NCBI GenBank assembly: GCA_029204225.1
Contig: CM055108.1
Location: 49,052,996 to 49,116,995 of the forward strand
Length of the DNA: 64,000 bases
Origin: Diphasiastrum complanatum
Taxonomy: Eukaryota > Streptophyta > Lycopodiopsida > Lycopodiales > Lycopodiaceae
Direction: 5' to 3'
The translations under genes were made by a program, and so were the position numbers. A model generated the notes under the pieces. It had not been told where the DNA came from. It made no database searches and saw nothing but the letters and a program-made list of their open reading frames with translations. Positions 1 to 10,275 of this stretch are shown one piece after another (within the stretch, counting starts at the first letter, position 1; every line of letters begins with the position of its first letter).

Positions 1-649
1 ATCGCATGATAGAAGTTTGATATTATGGACAAGTATTGCCAACAGCGTTCATAGAACTATAACCATGGAGCAGTGCACATGTGGCTTTTTGTCCATACAA
101 TGTGATACCAAGTTTACTTTTGAATAGAGCTCATGTTTATGTTCATTTCTTTTTGGGTGATGCTTGCGATCAGAGGCTACTTGCCTATCTAATGTCCTCT
201 TGACTTTATTTTGGAAGATTATTTCAATTCTGAAGTAATTTGTTTAAGCTTCTTGAAGGTTCGTTAGTACCACTAATGGATTGACATCTTTTTTATTGTA
301 ACACAAATACTAGCCTGTAACTCATTGACTCCAAAAGTTCTTCATTTAACAAGATGATCACTAAACTAGCTTAGCAACCTGGCCATCTACAAGTATCATC
401 AATCAGCCCTCTTAACCCCAAGACTACAGTTTCTTTCCTGGTGCAAGTGTGAGGCTGGGGACAAGCACAAAGTCATCACAGCATACATTCTTCATTTCAA
501 AATGTAGAAAGGTCTTTCCAGCTAATAGCTGAAACAAAGTAGCAGAAAGATAATTACTATAGATAAACCTTCAAAGATGGCAACAAATTTCCACCAACCA
601 ATCCATGAAAAGTACACCGTGAAAGCAAAGAGCCAAATTTGGTACTTAC
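1..649. other. Putative intron downstream of the last DNA-PKcs exon; no clear exon
   Basis: Starts with the GTAAGT donor at 649 (minus). A good acceptor-like sequence (TTTGTTTCAG, about 528-519 on the minus strand) is followed by about 35 open codons in phase 0, but the peptide does not resemble the next part of DNA-PKcs and has no donor where one would be needed. I do not call it an exon. Confidence 0.4.
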
Positions 650-902
650 CTCTTCTTCTTTCGCCCTTACTGCTCTAACGCTGGCCAACTGAGCTCGAGT
701 CATGCCCACAGTAGCACTCCTCATTGAATTATTCTCAAAAATTTTACGGTCGGTTCCTTCCCCATAAAAGGTAGTCTCCAGCTCAAACAGATAATCGTTA
801 ATCTGTGGGATAATGTCAGAAAGGTAGCGCTGCAGTTCTTTAGGACACTGCTTATGCCACCTTTCCAAAGCATCAATGGCAACAGTTGCCAATGGGGAGT
901 AC
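650..902 (-). CDS. DNA-PKcs internal exon (third of three seen)
   Basis: Partial gene: an 84-codon internal exon of the catalytic subunit of DNA-dependent protein kinase, the large PI3K-like kinase that acts with Ku in non-homologous end joining in the nucleus. The exon starts with one base finishing a split Arg codon and then reads YSPLATVAIDALERW, matching the animal stretch YTPLAEVGLNALEEW; it ends in AKEEE. The 3' edge is a strong GT donor (GAG/GTAAGT) at 650/649. The 5' edge is set at an AC acceptor (intron ends at 903) because only that joins cleanly to the upstream exon. A conventional AG at 919-920 would add five residues not seen in animal DNA-PKcs. It encodes helical HEAT repeats, far from the kinase domain. 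Homology is from recall of the human protein, not a search. No following exon was recognised to the left. Confidence 0.8.
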
Positions 903-933
903 GTAACAAAGTCAAGGTCTCCAAACACAGCAC

Positions 934-935
<2 letters not shown>

Positions 936-1016
<81 letters not shown>
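936..1016 (+). repeat. (CT)n microsatellite beside the U12 acceptor
   Basis: About 81 bp of CT dinucleotides with one interruption near 1007. In the DNA-PKcs transcript it is a (GA)n purine tract ending about 20 nt upstream of the U12 branch site. No LINE 3' hairpin is next to it, so unlike most dinucleotide tracts here it cannot be tied to a LINE tail. Confidence 0.95.
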
Positions 1017-1184
1017 AAAGTCATAAAAGCACCAATAGCTGGCAACAATGACAAAAGAGATTAAGAAATATTAGAGATTCAAGTGTTCAAGTTAGAAGGA
1101 TATCAGATACACAAAACGATTCACAAGAAGCCACTCCTGTTCTTGATACCACCTTGGGAGTTTTGCATCAAAAGGCATGAATAG

Positions 1185-1363
1185 GGCATGGAGACCAAAG
1201 CAGGACAACACCACCTTCATTATTAAATGTGTTTCACAAGAGAGAGAATAATGATCTTACTTTTATTCAGGTGGACATCTTTCTGGAAAGCCAAGGAGAC
1301 AGGTATCCTACAAAAATGGCTGATCGCCTCTTGTAGACAGGAGATCACCTCCTACAACACATG
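1185..1363 (+). pseudogene. LINE-0 ORF1 remnant, left part of a LINE split by Ty3-B
   Basis: Frameshifted traces of the ORF1 RRM-like domain: an AWRPKQDNTTFIIKC stretch parallels AWRGKYDENVLFITF of the intact copy near 61.3 kb, followed by a DLTFIQV-like segment. The rest of this LINE resumes at 6240, right of Ty3-B, at the start of the endonuclease. Ty3-B therefore inserted between ORF1 and ORF2. Very degenerate. Confidence 0.5.
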
Positions 1364-1736
1364 AGTTACAAGCTAAGATTCACTAGCTATGCTAGAAAGC
1401 AGGACTTAAGCTAGAAAGCAGGAAGAGAATGCTTAAGGAGGCTAAAGAGGAGCAATCATCATAAACTGAATAAAGGAATACAATGCTGCCCTACTTATAC
1501 CCTCCCCCTGAATCAAATGGAGGATTCAAAAAAGGGAGGGAAAAGGATTTGGAGGGAAAATAGTGCACCCTCCCAATAGGAGGACCCCCACTCCAAATCA
1601 ATGTGACCAAGTTCTAAAAATATAACCAAATAGGGCCCAAGGTCAGTATATGAATAAAAAGGGCCCTTAGGCCTGCTTATGCATAATAACAATAAAAGAA
1701 TGGACGCGGCGAATGTAATGAGCCAAGTCCATAACT
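1364..1736 (-). repeat. Ty3-B 3' LTR
   Basis: Direct repeat of 5867-6239 with the same length. On the minus strand it begins AGTTATGG right after a purine-rich GCAGGGGAG polypurine tract and ends CTTGTAACT. Confidence 0.9.
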
Positions 1737-1952
1737 CTCCCCTGCAGAAAAACAAAGCCCTCCACCGGCTAGCAAGCATAATGACTATCTAAAACAATAC
1801 TATAAGCATGCTAAATACCGAAAATCACAAACTAATGGAAATACTGATGGAGAGGACATAAGTCGTCACAACAGATACCCCAAAAGCATCATAACTGTGT
1901 AAAGCAAGTACTAAGCAAATACGACAATAAAGAATAGTCATAGCTAGCCGAA

Positions 1953-2291
1953 TCATGAAGCAGAGGGAACATCTACAATGACATCTGTAGTAGAGGAGAG
2001 AACTAAAGCCATGAGGGATCGAGCCCGATCTGCCAATAATGGTGTATGATAAAACACATCAATAGGCTCCCAAGTGGCCTCCTCAAGAGGACGACCATCC
2101 CACTGTACTAAAAACTGAACCTGCCTGCGACGTCGACTGTACTGAAGGCGAACCTGATGGATGGCAGCTGGCAAAAAAGGGAACAGCTCTGGCTCTGTAG
2201 GAAATGTGAGATCGCGAGGAGCATCATTTTCAATGACAGCTCGTAACAGGCTAACATGAAAGATATCACAAGCTCGTGTAGAGTCAGGCAA
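1953..2291 (-). pseudogene. Ty3-B integrase C-terminus with chromodomain
   Basis: Continues integrase in another frame: FHVSLLRAVIEND is the usual C-terminal motif, then a chromodomain-like segment (VQFLVQWDGRPLEEATWEP) that in chromoviruses tethers integration to marked chromatin. It ends shortly before the polypurine tract and 3' LTR. Confidence 0.8.
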
Positions 2292-2295
2292 CTAT

Positions 2296-3066
2296 AACCA
2301 TATGTAACAGGGCTGAGGCGATCCAAGATACAGTAAGGCCCATAATAGCGTGGTGCAAGCTTCTCAGTAGAAGCATGACTCTGAACAAAGTGATGACGTG
2401 CAAAGCGTAACCGGAGGTAAACCATATCACCAACCTGAAACTCAACATGACGGCAATGACGATCAACATAAGTCTGATAGCGCTGCTGAACATGCTGTAA
2501 GTGAGTAGTAGCCCTAGCAATAAGCTCACGAACACCGGATAAAAAAGAAGCAATGGTAACTGGTGTATCATCAGGAGGAAGAGGCACCCCTGGCAAAAGT
2601 GGAGCATACCCATGAGCCAATAAGAAAGGTGAAACTCCAGTGCTGGTATTAACAGAGCTATTATAGCTATACTCTGCCAAACATAAATGTTGGTCACAAT
2701 CCTTCCCGGAAGGAGAAACAAAATGTCGAAGGTAATCCTCAAGGATCTGATTAAGGACCTCAGTCTGCCCATCAGCAGTAGAATGATAAGCAGTACCCAT
2801 CAGAAGCTGTACATCCAAAATACACATAAGCTCTGTCCAGAACGTAGATGTAAACTTACTATCCCGATCAGATAGGATAGTACGTGGCATACCATGCAGG
2901 CGAAAAATATCTGATAGAAAAAGACGTGCGCACTGCTCAGCTGTAATAGTACTGCGGACCGGTATAAAGTGTGCCTGTTTCAAGAACCGATCTACCACCA
3001 CCATACAAGAGTCATGACCACGGCGGGTATGAGGAAGACCAAGGATAAAGTCCATAGAAATATTTG
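2296..3066 (-). pseudogene. Ty3-B integrase core, N-terminally truncated
   Basis: Integrase catalytic core: first Asp in [14 protein letters not shown], second in [14 protein letters not shown], and Glu in DGQTEVLNQILEDYL, the D,D-35-E triad used to join element DNA to the genome. The HHCC zinc-binding N-terminus is absent because of the deletion from reverse transcriptase. A frameshift near 2.3 kb moves the C-terminal part into another frame. Confidence 0.85.
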
Positions 3067-3260
3067 TCCACTGGCGATGAGGAATGGGCCAAAAGAGGAC
3101 GTAAAATATTATTCATAGCATTCTGAAATGTCGCTGGACCATTCTGAACACCAAATGGAAGAACACGAAATTCATACAAACCCAAATGAGTACGAAATGC
3201 AGTCATATGCTCATCAGAAGGACGCCTTTGGCAGGCTACGCATAAACTGCTTCCCGGTAA
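3060..3260 (-). pseudogene. Ty3-B reverse transcriptase stub
   Basis: Only a short piece of reverse transcriptase remains: [18 protein letters not shown] followed by [15 protein letters not shown], the segment just upstream of the catalytic FxDD motif. The catalytic motif, RNase H and the integrase N-terminus are deleted; sequence passes directly into integrase near 3060. Confidence 0.8.
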
Positions 3261-4942
3261 CCAATTGATAGTCACCCTGGGAATCAATACCAGAAAGTAA
3301 ATGATGTCGACCAGCATCTGTAAAAGACAATGTCTGCTGAGAAAGATCCACAACAACAGTACCAAGGGATGAAAACCAATCTGCACCAAGAATAATGCCA
3401 TAGCGCTCCAGAGGAATAGTATAGAAATCTGCCTGTCCAAAGAAGTCACCAATGCTATAGTCCAAGCCCTGAAACATCTGAGAGCTAATAAAAGTATGTG
3501 AGCTAGCAACCTCGACACTGAGAGACTGTGTAGCAGAAATAGGTGTAGCACGAATCCTGGTGGAAATGTAACTGCTAATAAATGAGTGTGTATTGCCCGT
3601 ATCCACCAAAGCAATATACTCTCGCCCCAAAATGTGAACACGTAACCGAATAGAACGAGGACCAGGACGCCCAGCCCAAGTGGCATAAGCAAGCTGCGCA
3701 TGGCAAGCGGCAAAAGCAGGATCATCAGGAAGCGGGTCAGCCGGCTCATCAACAGAATGTGGGTCAGGAGTATCAAGAATCTGGATATAAACATCAGAAT
3801 CATCAGGAGTAAGAGCCTCATGGTAAAAAACAGCAGTAGGAGGACCAGGAGACTGTCGGCAATCACGGGCGAGATGATCTGGACTCTTACAACGACAACA
3901 GAGGCGCTTCTGCTGAATCTCAGCGAACTCTGCAGCTGAATAACGGCGAACAAAGGCAGGGCGAGGTGTAGAAGGGCGAGGGGGAATGGTAGTAGAAGAA
4001 GCCAAAGTAGGAGAAGCAGTGGAAAGAGGGCGAGAAAAACGAGAAGAAGTGGACAACTTAGGATACTTATGCTGCAGGGTAGTAGCCAAGGAGATACCAT
4101 CTGAGAGAGTAGGAGGCCGAAAAGAGGAAACGTCATATCGTAAGGAGCCTCTAAGACCAGCAATTAAACGTGAAATAAGCTCTGTAGGATGAACATCAGT
4201 AAAAAGGTAAGAAAGCTAAGTAAACTGATCAATATAAGCAGTCAAATTACTAGTATGGCGAAGGCTACGAAACAAATCATGTTGGCGAACCAACCACTGT
4301 GGGTCAATCATAGCCATACAAAGATCATGCCGAAAAGTAGGCCATATATGTAATCCCTCACAAGTAGGCTCAGAGCGATAGACACGCCACCAAGTCTGAG
4401 CTCGACCATCTAAATGTAACGCAGCCAACTGCACTTTCTGGGTTTCAGTCTTGGGATACATAAGAAAATAGGTCTCTAACTTAGGGAAACAATTTTCCAA
4501 GATATTCCCATCAGATGAACCAGAATAAGTGGTAAGCTGGATGCGATCACGAAAATCACGAGCAAAATGAGGCTCAGGATTACCTGAAAAAGTAGAGAAA
4601 TCTTGGTGGTGCGGAGGGAAATCAAGGTGGTGGTACAGAAGACCCGAAAGGAGACCCATAAGAACTAGCACTATATGAAGGGAGACCAAACGTACTACCA
4701 AAAGCACCTCCTGAAGATGAAGATGGAGCAGGAGCAGGCGTACTCAAAATAGGAAATAAAGGTGCTTTACCAGGACGATGAAGAATGTCTAGGGCGGTGG
4801 TATCCCCTCGTGGTAGGATAGTCTCAAGGCTAGAAAGAATACGATCAATACGACTCTCAAGATGATCCATGCGGGAATCAATATGTGTAAAACGATCATC
4901 TAAAGAGCTCTGCAGAGGGTCTTTTGATGAAGAAGTCGCCAT
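3214..4942 (-). pseudogene. Ty3-B gag-protease, frameshifted
   Basis: The likely start is the ATG at 4942-4940 (MATSSSKDPLQ). A coiled-coil-like segment and a Pro/Ser-rich linker are followed, after a frameshift near 4.63 kb, by the retrotransposon gag domain with KVQLAALHLDGRAQTWW. After another break near 4.2 kb comes a CCHC nucleic-acid-binding knuckle [14 protein letters not shown] near 3.9 kb. Then an aspartic protease with active-site DTG ([13 protein letters not shown]) and the flap-end GIILGADWF. Gag packages element RNA and the protease matures the polyprotein. At least two frame breaks make it inactive. A close relative of this gag lies at 45864-46518. Confidence 0.85.
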
Positions 4943-5299
4943 AGGGACTAAGGAAGAGACAAAAACCTGAGGGAGAGGACGTTTGTCGTCACCCCAACTT
5001 AGTCTAACTTCCAAAATCACCAAAAATGGCACGTAAACAGTCAATCAAGATGGATAATAATCAGAAAATGAGGGGCTGAGAAAGTAGAAGGTTTCTAACA
5101 AAATGGAAAATTGGACAGAGGAGGGTGTGAGGCAACAAATATGAACAAGAATAGGGGCCAGGAAAGAGCAATATGTGAGCAGAAAAGACAGCAAGTAGGT
5201 GCAAAAAGGAAGTGCAAAAAGGGCGCAAGCAATACCTGGGTGGGTGCTGATCCGTCGTTCACTCGGTAGTGCCAACAAAGAGAGGTAAAAGCTGAAGAT

Positions 5300-5850
5300 A
5301 ATAGGGCATTGGGCAGCAACTACCAAGATCCACAATATGCTGAAGAATAGGCTGAAAAAAGGTGTTGAAGTAAGGTGCCGAACAGCCTCCAATCAATAGC
5401 CGAAACGGACAGCAAGTCGGTGAAAAGAACCACGAAAAATGAGACGGTAGTAGGGCGCTGGACAGCCTCCAGTCAATATCAAAAATGGACAGCAAATCGG
5501 TGACGAAAAGTGTCGAAAATGATGAGGTAGTAGGGCGCTGGGCAATAGCTACCAAATCTACAAAAACAATGAAAATCTGCCGAAAAAATCGACGAAAGTG
5601 ATGGGTTAGCAGGGCGCTGGACAGCCTCCACCAAAACTGCAAAAAATGATGAAGAAATCGTCGAAAGTGATGGGCAGTAGGGCACTAGACAGCCACCACC
5701 AATCTGCAAAAATTACGGAGAAAAATCGATGAAAGTGATGCGTGGTAGGGCGCTGGACAGCCTCCACCAATCTGCAGGAAGGTTGACGGAGAAAAATCGA
5801 TGAAAGTGATGGGTGGTAGGGCGCTGGACAGCCTCCACCAATTTGCAGGA
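5300..5850 (-). repeat. Tandem ~70-bp repeats in the Ty3-B leader
   Basis: About eight diverged units of 65-75 bp, each with a variant of GGGCGCTGGACAGCCTCCA on the plus strand (near 5306, 5378, 5455, 5533, 5615, 5683, 5750 and 5819). The array fills the untranslated leader between the primer-binding site and gag. Confidence 0.8.
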
Positions 5851-5852
5851 AA

Positions 5853-5866
5853 GTGCTCTGATACCA
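5853..5866 (-). promoter_or_regulatory. Ty3-B primer-binding site (initiator tRNA-Met)
   Basis: TGGTATCAGAGCAC on the minus strand, complementary to the 3' end of plant initiator tRNA-Met, directly after the 5' LTR. Confidence 0.85.
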
Positions 5867-6239
5867 AGTTACAAGCTAAGATTCACTAGCTATGCTAGAA
5901 AGCAGGACTTAAGCCAGAAAGCAGGAAGAGAATGCTTAAGGAGGCTAAAGAGGAGCAATCATCATAAACTGAATAAAGGAATACAATGCTGCCCTACTTA
6001 TACCCTCTCCCTGAATCAAATGGATGATTCAAAAAAGGGAGGGAAAAGGATTTGGAGGGAAAATAGTGTGCCCTCCCAATAGGAGGACCCCCACTCCAAA
6101 TCAATGTGACCAAGTCCTAGAAATATAACCAAATAGGGCCCAAGGTCAGTATATGAATAAAAAGGGCCCTTAGGCCTGCTTATGCATAATAACAATAAGA
6201 GAATGGACGCGGCGAATGTAATGAGCCAAGTCCATAACT
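5867..6239 (-). repeat. Ty3-B 5' LTR
   Basis: Pairs with 1364-1736. On the minus strand it ends GTAACT directly abutting the primer-binding site. The termini form a perfect AGTTA/TAACT inverted pair instead of the usual TG/CA. Confidence 0.9.
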
Positions 6240-7680
6240 CGTGCCTAGGATTCTGGGTACACTGAGTGTGGGAGCACCCCAAGGTACCAACCAACCCTCT
6301 ACTGACAGAATTTCGGAACTGTAACAAGATATATTCATCATCTACACTCATTGAGACTTTCAAGACTTTATTGCGAGAGGAGATATTAAATTTTTCCTGG
6401 AGACACATGAGAGTCCAGAGAGAGCATTACCAAATTTCCATATTGGACATGTCTTCCTTCGTAATACTTCCATATGCATATCATCCATGTACGTACCTCC
6501 ATTCCCTAGCTTCTTTGAGAACCATACACCAATATCGTGCCTTTTTGAAGTGCAAAAAGCAGCTTACATTGAGGGGGTAAAGTAGTGACTCATGGATCTC
6601 CTACACAGCTCATCCTAAGGAGTCTTTTGGCGAGAATTTCTTCCTTGTGCCACTCCCCCTCTCTTGACAAACTTCTATACATGGACCCCATATGCTGAAA
6701 CATTTTACACAGTCCTACAGCCATTCCTATTTCCATCTCACCCAAGCCTTTTAAGTTCGCACTCTTTACCATCCACATGATAAAAGGAAAGGAAAGTTTA
6801 CATTTCAGGATGCATATTCATGACTCAATGAGTAAGTGTCAACTTTTTGACACAATGGTGTCTACAACTACGTATAGAATGAAGGCATGGTACACAACTT
6901 ACAAGATCTAATAGGGCCAATTTCTCACATCTTCAAATCACTACATTGTCAAAAATGATAAACAACAAGCCCTTCAGTTCCCAGTCAAACGTTAGCATAG
7001 ATTTTCATGCTCCACTTTCAATTACAGGCTATCTTCAAATTGACTGCCACATACAGAGGCTCATGGAATCTGGGGATGAGGATGATAGTCTAGATGCAAA
7101 TGTCCATGGATAGCTTCTACATTTGCAAGAAGCTTTCATGAGCAAGGTATCTCCTATGTTGGTATAGCATTGCAGTTATTAGATTCGATCAGCATTTCTA
7201 TACTATCTCCCCAAGAGGGACTTATGCATACACTAGGTGAGTTATTAGCGGATCGTATGTTCAAAGAGCCTAGGGTGGTCCCTTGGGTGTCAAGCAAGAT
7301 ATCTAGTAGATGCACTTTATTCAGATTGATCAACACAAAGATATTATCTTACCGCAATATTTGAATTTAGGATTGTCACACAGCCTCCGCTCTACCTTAG
7401 GGCAACTCAAAGTATCTTCACATCAATTGTAGGTAGCGATGGGTTGTTCCAAGGCACCCCCATAGATGAGCAATTTTGTCAGTTGTGTTCCATTGGGTGA
7501 GGTAGAGACAAAGGATCACTTTACCTTCAGATGCCCATCATCCCATGAGATCCTAGAGAAATATTATTGCTTATTTTGGATCATCCTGCAACTCTCCGTT
7601 CTCTTACATCATGTGTAAACAAGACATGCATTGCTTTCATGATAGAAGACATTTTGAGAGGCGAGAAATGATGGATAAAA
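6240..7680 (+). pseudogene. LINE-0, decayed endonuclease-to-C-terminus remnant
   Basis: Continuation of the LINE interrupted by Ty3-B. In shifting frames one sees the endonuclease start (FRNCNKIYSSSTLIE against FWNCNGFHSSSTAGD), an ETHES motif, the linker before reverse transcriptase near 6.6 kb, the CQLFDTMVSTTTY region downstream of reverse transcriptase near 6.85 kb, and the Cys-rich C-terminus (EQFCQLCSIG) near 7.48 kb. The polymerase core is missing. Many stops; the oldest LINE in the window. Confidence 0.6.
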
Positions 7681-8459
7681 TAGATGAAGATCACTAGGTC
7701 TTACTAGCTCTCACAAAATCAAGAACCATAGAACTCACACAACAGAGATGGAGAGAACACGGTGAAGGAGAAAATTTTGCTTAACGACAGGCTTCCAGAG
7801 TACAAATCCTTGTTAATTTTTTCCACCAGCCAGTCATGACTAGTTTTAATAAGAAACTTGTGGGCCTCTGCATATCTAATTTTTGGCACCCATGCATTTA
7901 CTTATTCACTTCGAGTCAGTTTTTATGAAAAGTCTTACATTTGGCTTACAACTCAAAATATTTTCAACCCCCATCAGTAAACTATGTACAAATACAACAT
8001 TAAAGGGGGTACTCAATAGAACATCATCCTCTGACACAGCCCCTAATGTCTTTTGAGACGCACACCTTGTAGAAAGTTCTTGATGAGATGCAGATACTAA
8101 AAGAACTTATAATTCTCAAAGAAGAAAGAACTATTGTAGTGCCGTGTGTTACATGCCTAGGAGTGGATACTCACCATGAGTATGCCAGATACCAAAATTC
8201 TCAGTTACAAGCTGTAAATCTTTAGGAATAAATCATTTGTAAATAATCATCGACAATTACGGATGGTCTTATTACATTAGAGACATTGCATGAAGTTGTT
8301 GATTTCCAATTGTTGGTTAGTAATTAGTTACTAGGTGGTAGTTAATAAATCTCTATCTTTTCCTATCAGAGATTGATTTTGGTTTATGTTAAGAGGACAT
8401 TTTGAGACATGTACTTTCAGTCTTGCATAGCTTAGGGTAACTTACAGACATTCATAAAG
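7681..8459. other. No recognisable feature
   Basis: AT-rich sequence between two LINE remnants, inside the AT-AC intron. I see no coding signal, terminal repeat or RNA gene. Confidence 0.5.
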
Positions 8460-8498
8460 CTTCCTCTCCTCACTTGCTCTCCTTGCAGCACCTCCTCT

Positions 8499-9560
8499 AT
8501 GGCTCCAAAAAAGAGAGGGGGAACTAGCTCCCTCCCTACCCTCAGCTCTACCCACCCTGCAGCCTGCAGCAGCAGCACAGCGCTGTCTGATGCTGCAGCA
8601 CAGCCTGCAGCAGCAGCGCTGCCTGATGTGCTGCCTGCTGCAGCGCTGCCTGCTGCAGCGCTGTCTGCTGCAGCGCTGTCTGCTGCCGCGCTGTCTGCTG
8701 TAGCTGCTGCAACTGCATCTGCATCTAAAAACCCCCCTCCTGCTTCTCCTGCCACGACTAGGGTTCTTCCTTTGCCCAGTTCTTCCGCTTCCAATCCTTC
8801 TAATGCTGCCAGTGATTCCTCTATAGCTCCACTACACACTGGTACTAATCCATACACTTCAAAGTTGTTCTCCTCCTGGCAGATCGATTAATTCAATGTT
8901 GAGTTTCAGTTTTCGAAGCAAGAAATCTCACAGTTGAAAGAAATAGTGAACTCCCTTGTCAAAGAAAAGAATATGTTGAAGTGCACAATTGTATCGCTGG
9001 AACAGTCAATTTGGCAATTACCAACGGGTTACATCCTCAGAATCCACTACCACAATGCTAGGTGAACTGGAAAATAAGATTGAGAAGCAGAAAGAAGAGG
9101 CCCTTTCTCTTGGGCATCTATCTTGAAGAGGGGCACCAAACCTAGCGCTCCCATCTCCTTGGTCATTTCAGCCACGGTTCCGAAAGAAAGATCTAGGGAA
9201 CAAAAATGCCACAACATTAGGGTCCGGGGGATTCTGAATACACAGGATGCCACTGCGGAGGCCAAACATTTCCTTGAAACCACATTAGGGTCCGGGGGAT
9301 TCTGAATACACAGGATGCCACTGCGGAGGCCAAACATTTCCTTGAAACCACATTTAGGCTCAAAATAGAGGGGTCGGATACAGCTTGGAGAACCGCCAGA
9401 GATACAGCGACATTGGCTATTCACTTTGCTTCCCTTGAGTGCCGCAGAGAGGCTCTGCGTTGCAGGGCCAGGTTACGAGGTACAACCATATTTATGGACG
9501 ATGATCTTACATACATCCAGGTTGAGGAAAGGCAGAAGGCCTTCCAGGAAGCGCGGGACT
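8499..9560 (+). pseudogene. LINE-1 ORF1 remnant with Ala-rich N-terminus
   Basis: Begins MAPKKRGGTSS, the start shared by all ORF1 copies here. Then follows a long Ala/Pro-rich stretch coded by a TGCTGCAGCGCTG-type minisatellite (about 8560-8710), a coiled-coil-like segment near 8.93 kb and the RRM-like core (NIRVRGI near 9.21 kb; TLAIHFASLECRREALR near 9.41 kb; MDDDLTYIQVEERQKAF near 9.5 kb). ORF1 proteins of this kind bind LINE RNA and act as chaperones. Stops near 8.89 kb and a 68-bp duplication break the frame. Confidence 0.75.
9215..9350 (+). repeat. 68-bp tandem duplication inside ORF1
   Basis: Two near-identical 68-bp units (9215-9282 and 9283-9350) covering the VRVRGI-coding part of the RRM-like domain. 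As 68 is not a multiple of three, the duplication shifts the frame. Confidence 0.9.
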
Positions 9561-9689
9561 CTGACAAACGAGCGATCCATCGTGATGGACGTGTGCAATA
9601 TATTGATAGCACCCTTCTAGTACCCAGTGCCAAGGATTTGGGTTTCCCGGGTTTGGAGTACCCCAAGTTCCCATGCAGACCATCTCCAA

Positions 9690-10150
9690 ATTGGAGTATG
9701 GAATTGTGATGGTATGAACTCTTCTTCCACAACAAGCGACTTGATTGATTTTATCACTGGCCGAGATTGACTACTTTATGGAGACTCATGAGAGTCAGGA
9801 GCGACGACTACCCACTTTCCCAGGATACAGACGGGATTCCGAATAAGACTCAGCTAGTGGTCGAGGATCTAGAGGGGTAGCATGCTTATACAAGGAGTCT
9901 CTTTATCCAATCATCAAGTTCATCAGACGCGACCAGCATGCACATTGTATTTGGATTTGTATTGTTAGACAAGGTATTGGTTTGGACAGGGACCTCTTTA
10001 TTGCAGCATCATCTTTTGCTGAGGGCATTAGCTCACCCTACCTTGATCTCTCATTGGATATTGTCAGATTCACAGAGCGGGGGCATATTTTCCTAACTAG
10101 GGATTTTAATGCCATGACATCTTCACGACAGTCAGAGTTTCACAGACAAA
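9690..10150 (+). pseudogene. LINE-1 endonuclease remnant
   Basis: Decayed start of ORF2: a WNCDGMNSSSTTSDL segment, a SRGVACLYKESLYP stretch and a degraded RDFNAMTSSRQSEFH corresponding to the GDFNARTGSRQTEFH metal-binding region of better copies. It stops abruptly near 10.15 kb, where copia sequence begins. Frameshifted. Confidence 0.7.
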
Positions 10151-10155
10151 GGGAG

Positions 10156-10275
10156 CAGATCATGATAGTGGATCCTAGTGAAGAGCATTGGAAGTTAGGG
10201 AAACGAGTTTTGAGGTATATCATTGGAACTCGAGATTTTGGCATTTTGTATGAGAGATCATCACCTAACTTGTAA
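10156..10275 (+). pseudogene. Ty1/copia RNase H fragment
   Basis: About 35 codons: DPSEEHWKLGKRVLRYIIGT followed by RDFGILYE, typical of the region between reverse transcriptase and RNase H of plant copia elements. It is fused directly to the LINE-1 endonuclease and ends in a stop at 10273-10275. No copia LTR is recognisable nearby. Confidence 0.75.

Larger units (their letters stand above)
1364..6239 (-). mobile_element. Ty3-B: internally deleted Ty3 chromovirus-like element
   Basis: A 4.88-kb LTR retrotransposon with two 373-bp LTRs, a primer-binding site for initiator tRNA-Met next to the 5' LTR, gag-protease, a stub of reverse transcriptase, integrase and a terminal chromodomain. Most of reverse transcriptase, all of RNase H and the zinc finger of integrase are missing, so this copy cannot move on its own. 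Its LTRs differ at about eight positions by eye, and its genes carry several frameshifts. It interrupts LINE-0. A possible 4-bp target duplication is CACG/CATG, one CpG transition apart. Confidence 0.88.

Noticed and set aside
515-620. Possible further DNA-PKcs exon after the CAG at about 519
   Set aside because: Good acceptor and 35 open codons, but the peptide does not match the expected DNA-PKcs region and no donor fits.
557-1054. A 165-codon minus-strand frame with a long Arg-Glu repeat
   Set aside because: The Arg-Glu run is the GA microsatellite read through. Only 650-902 is coding; the rest is intron on both sides.
3012-4163. Long Leu-rich frame overlapping Ty3-B gag-protease
   Set aside because: Out-of-frame shadow; only its RT-stub portion ([12 protein letters not shown]) is real.
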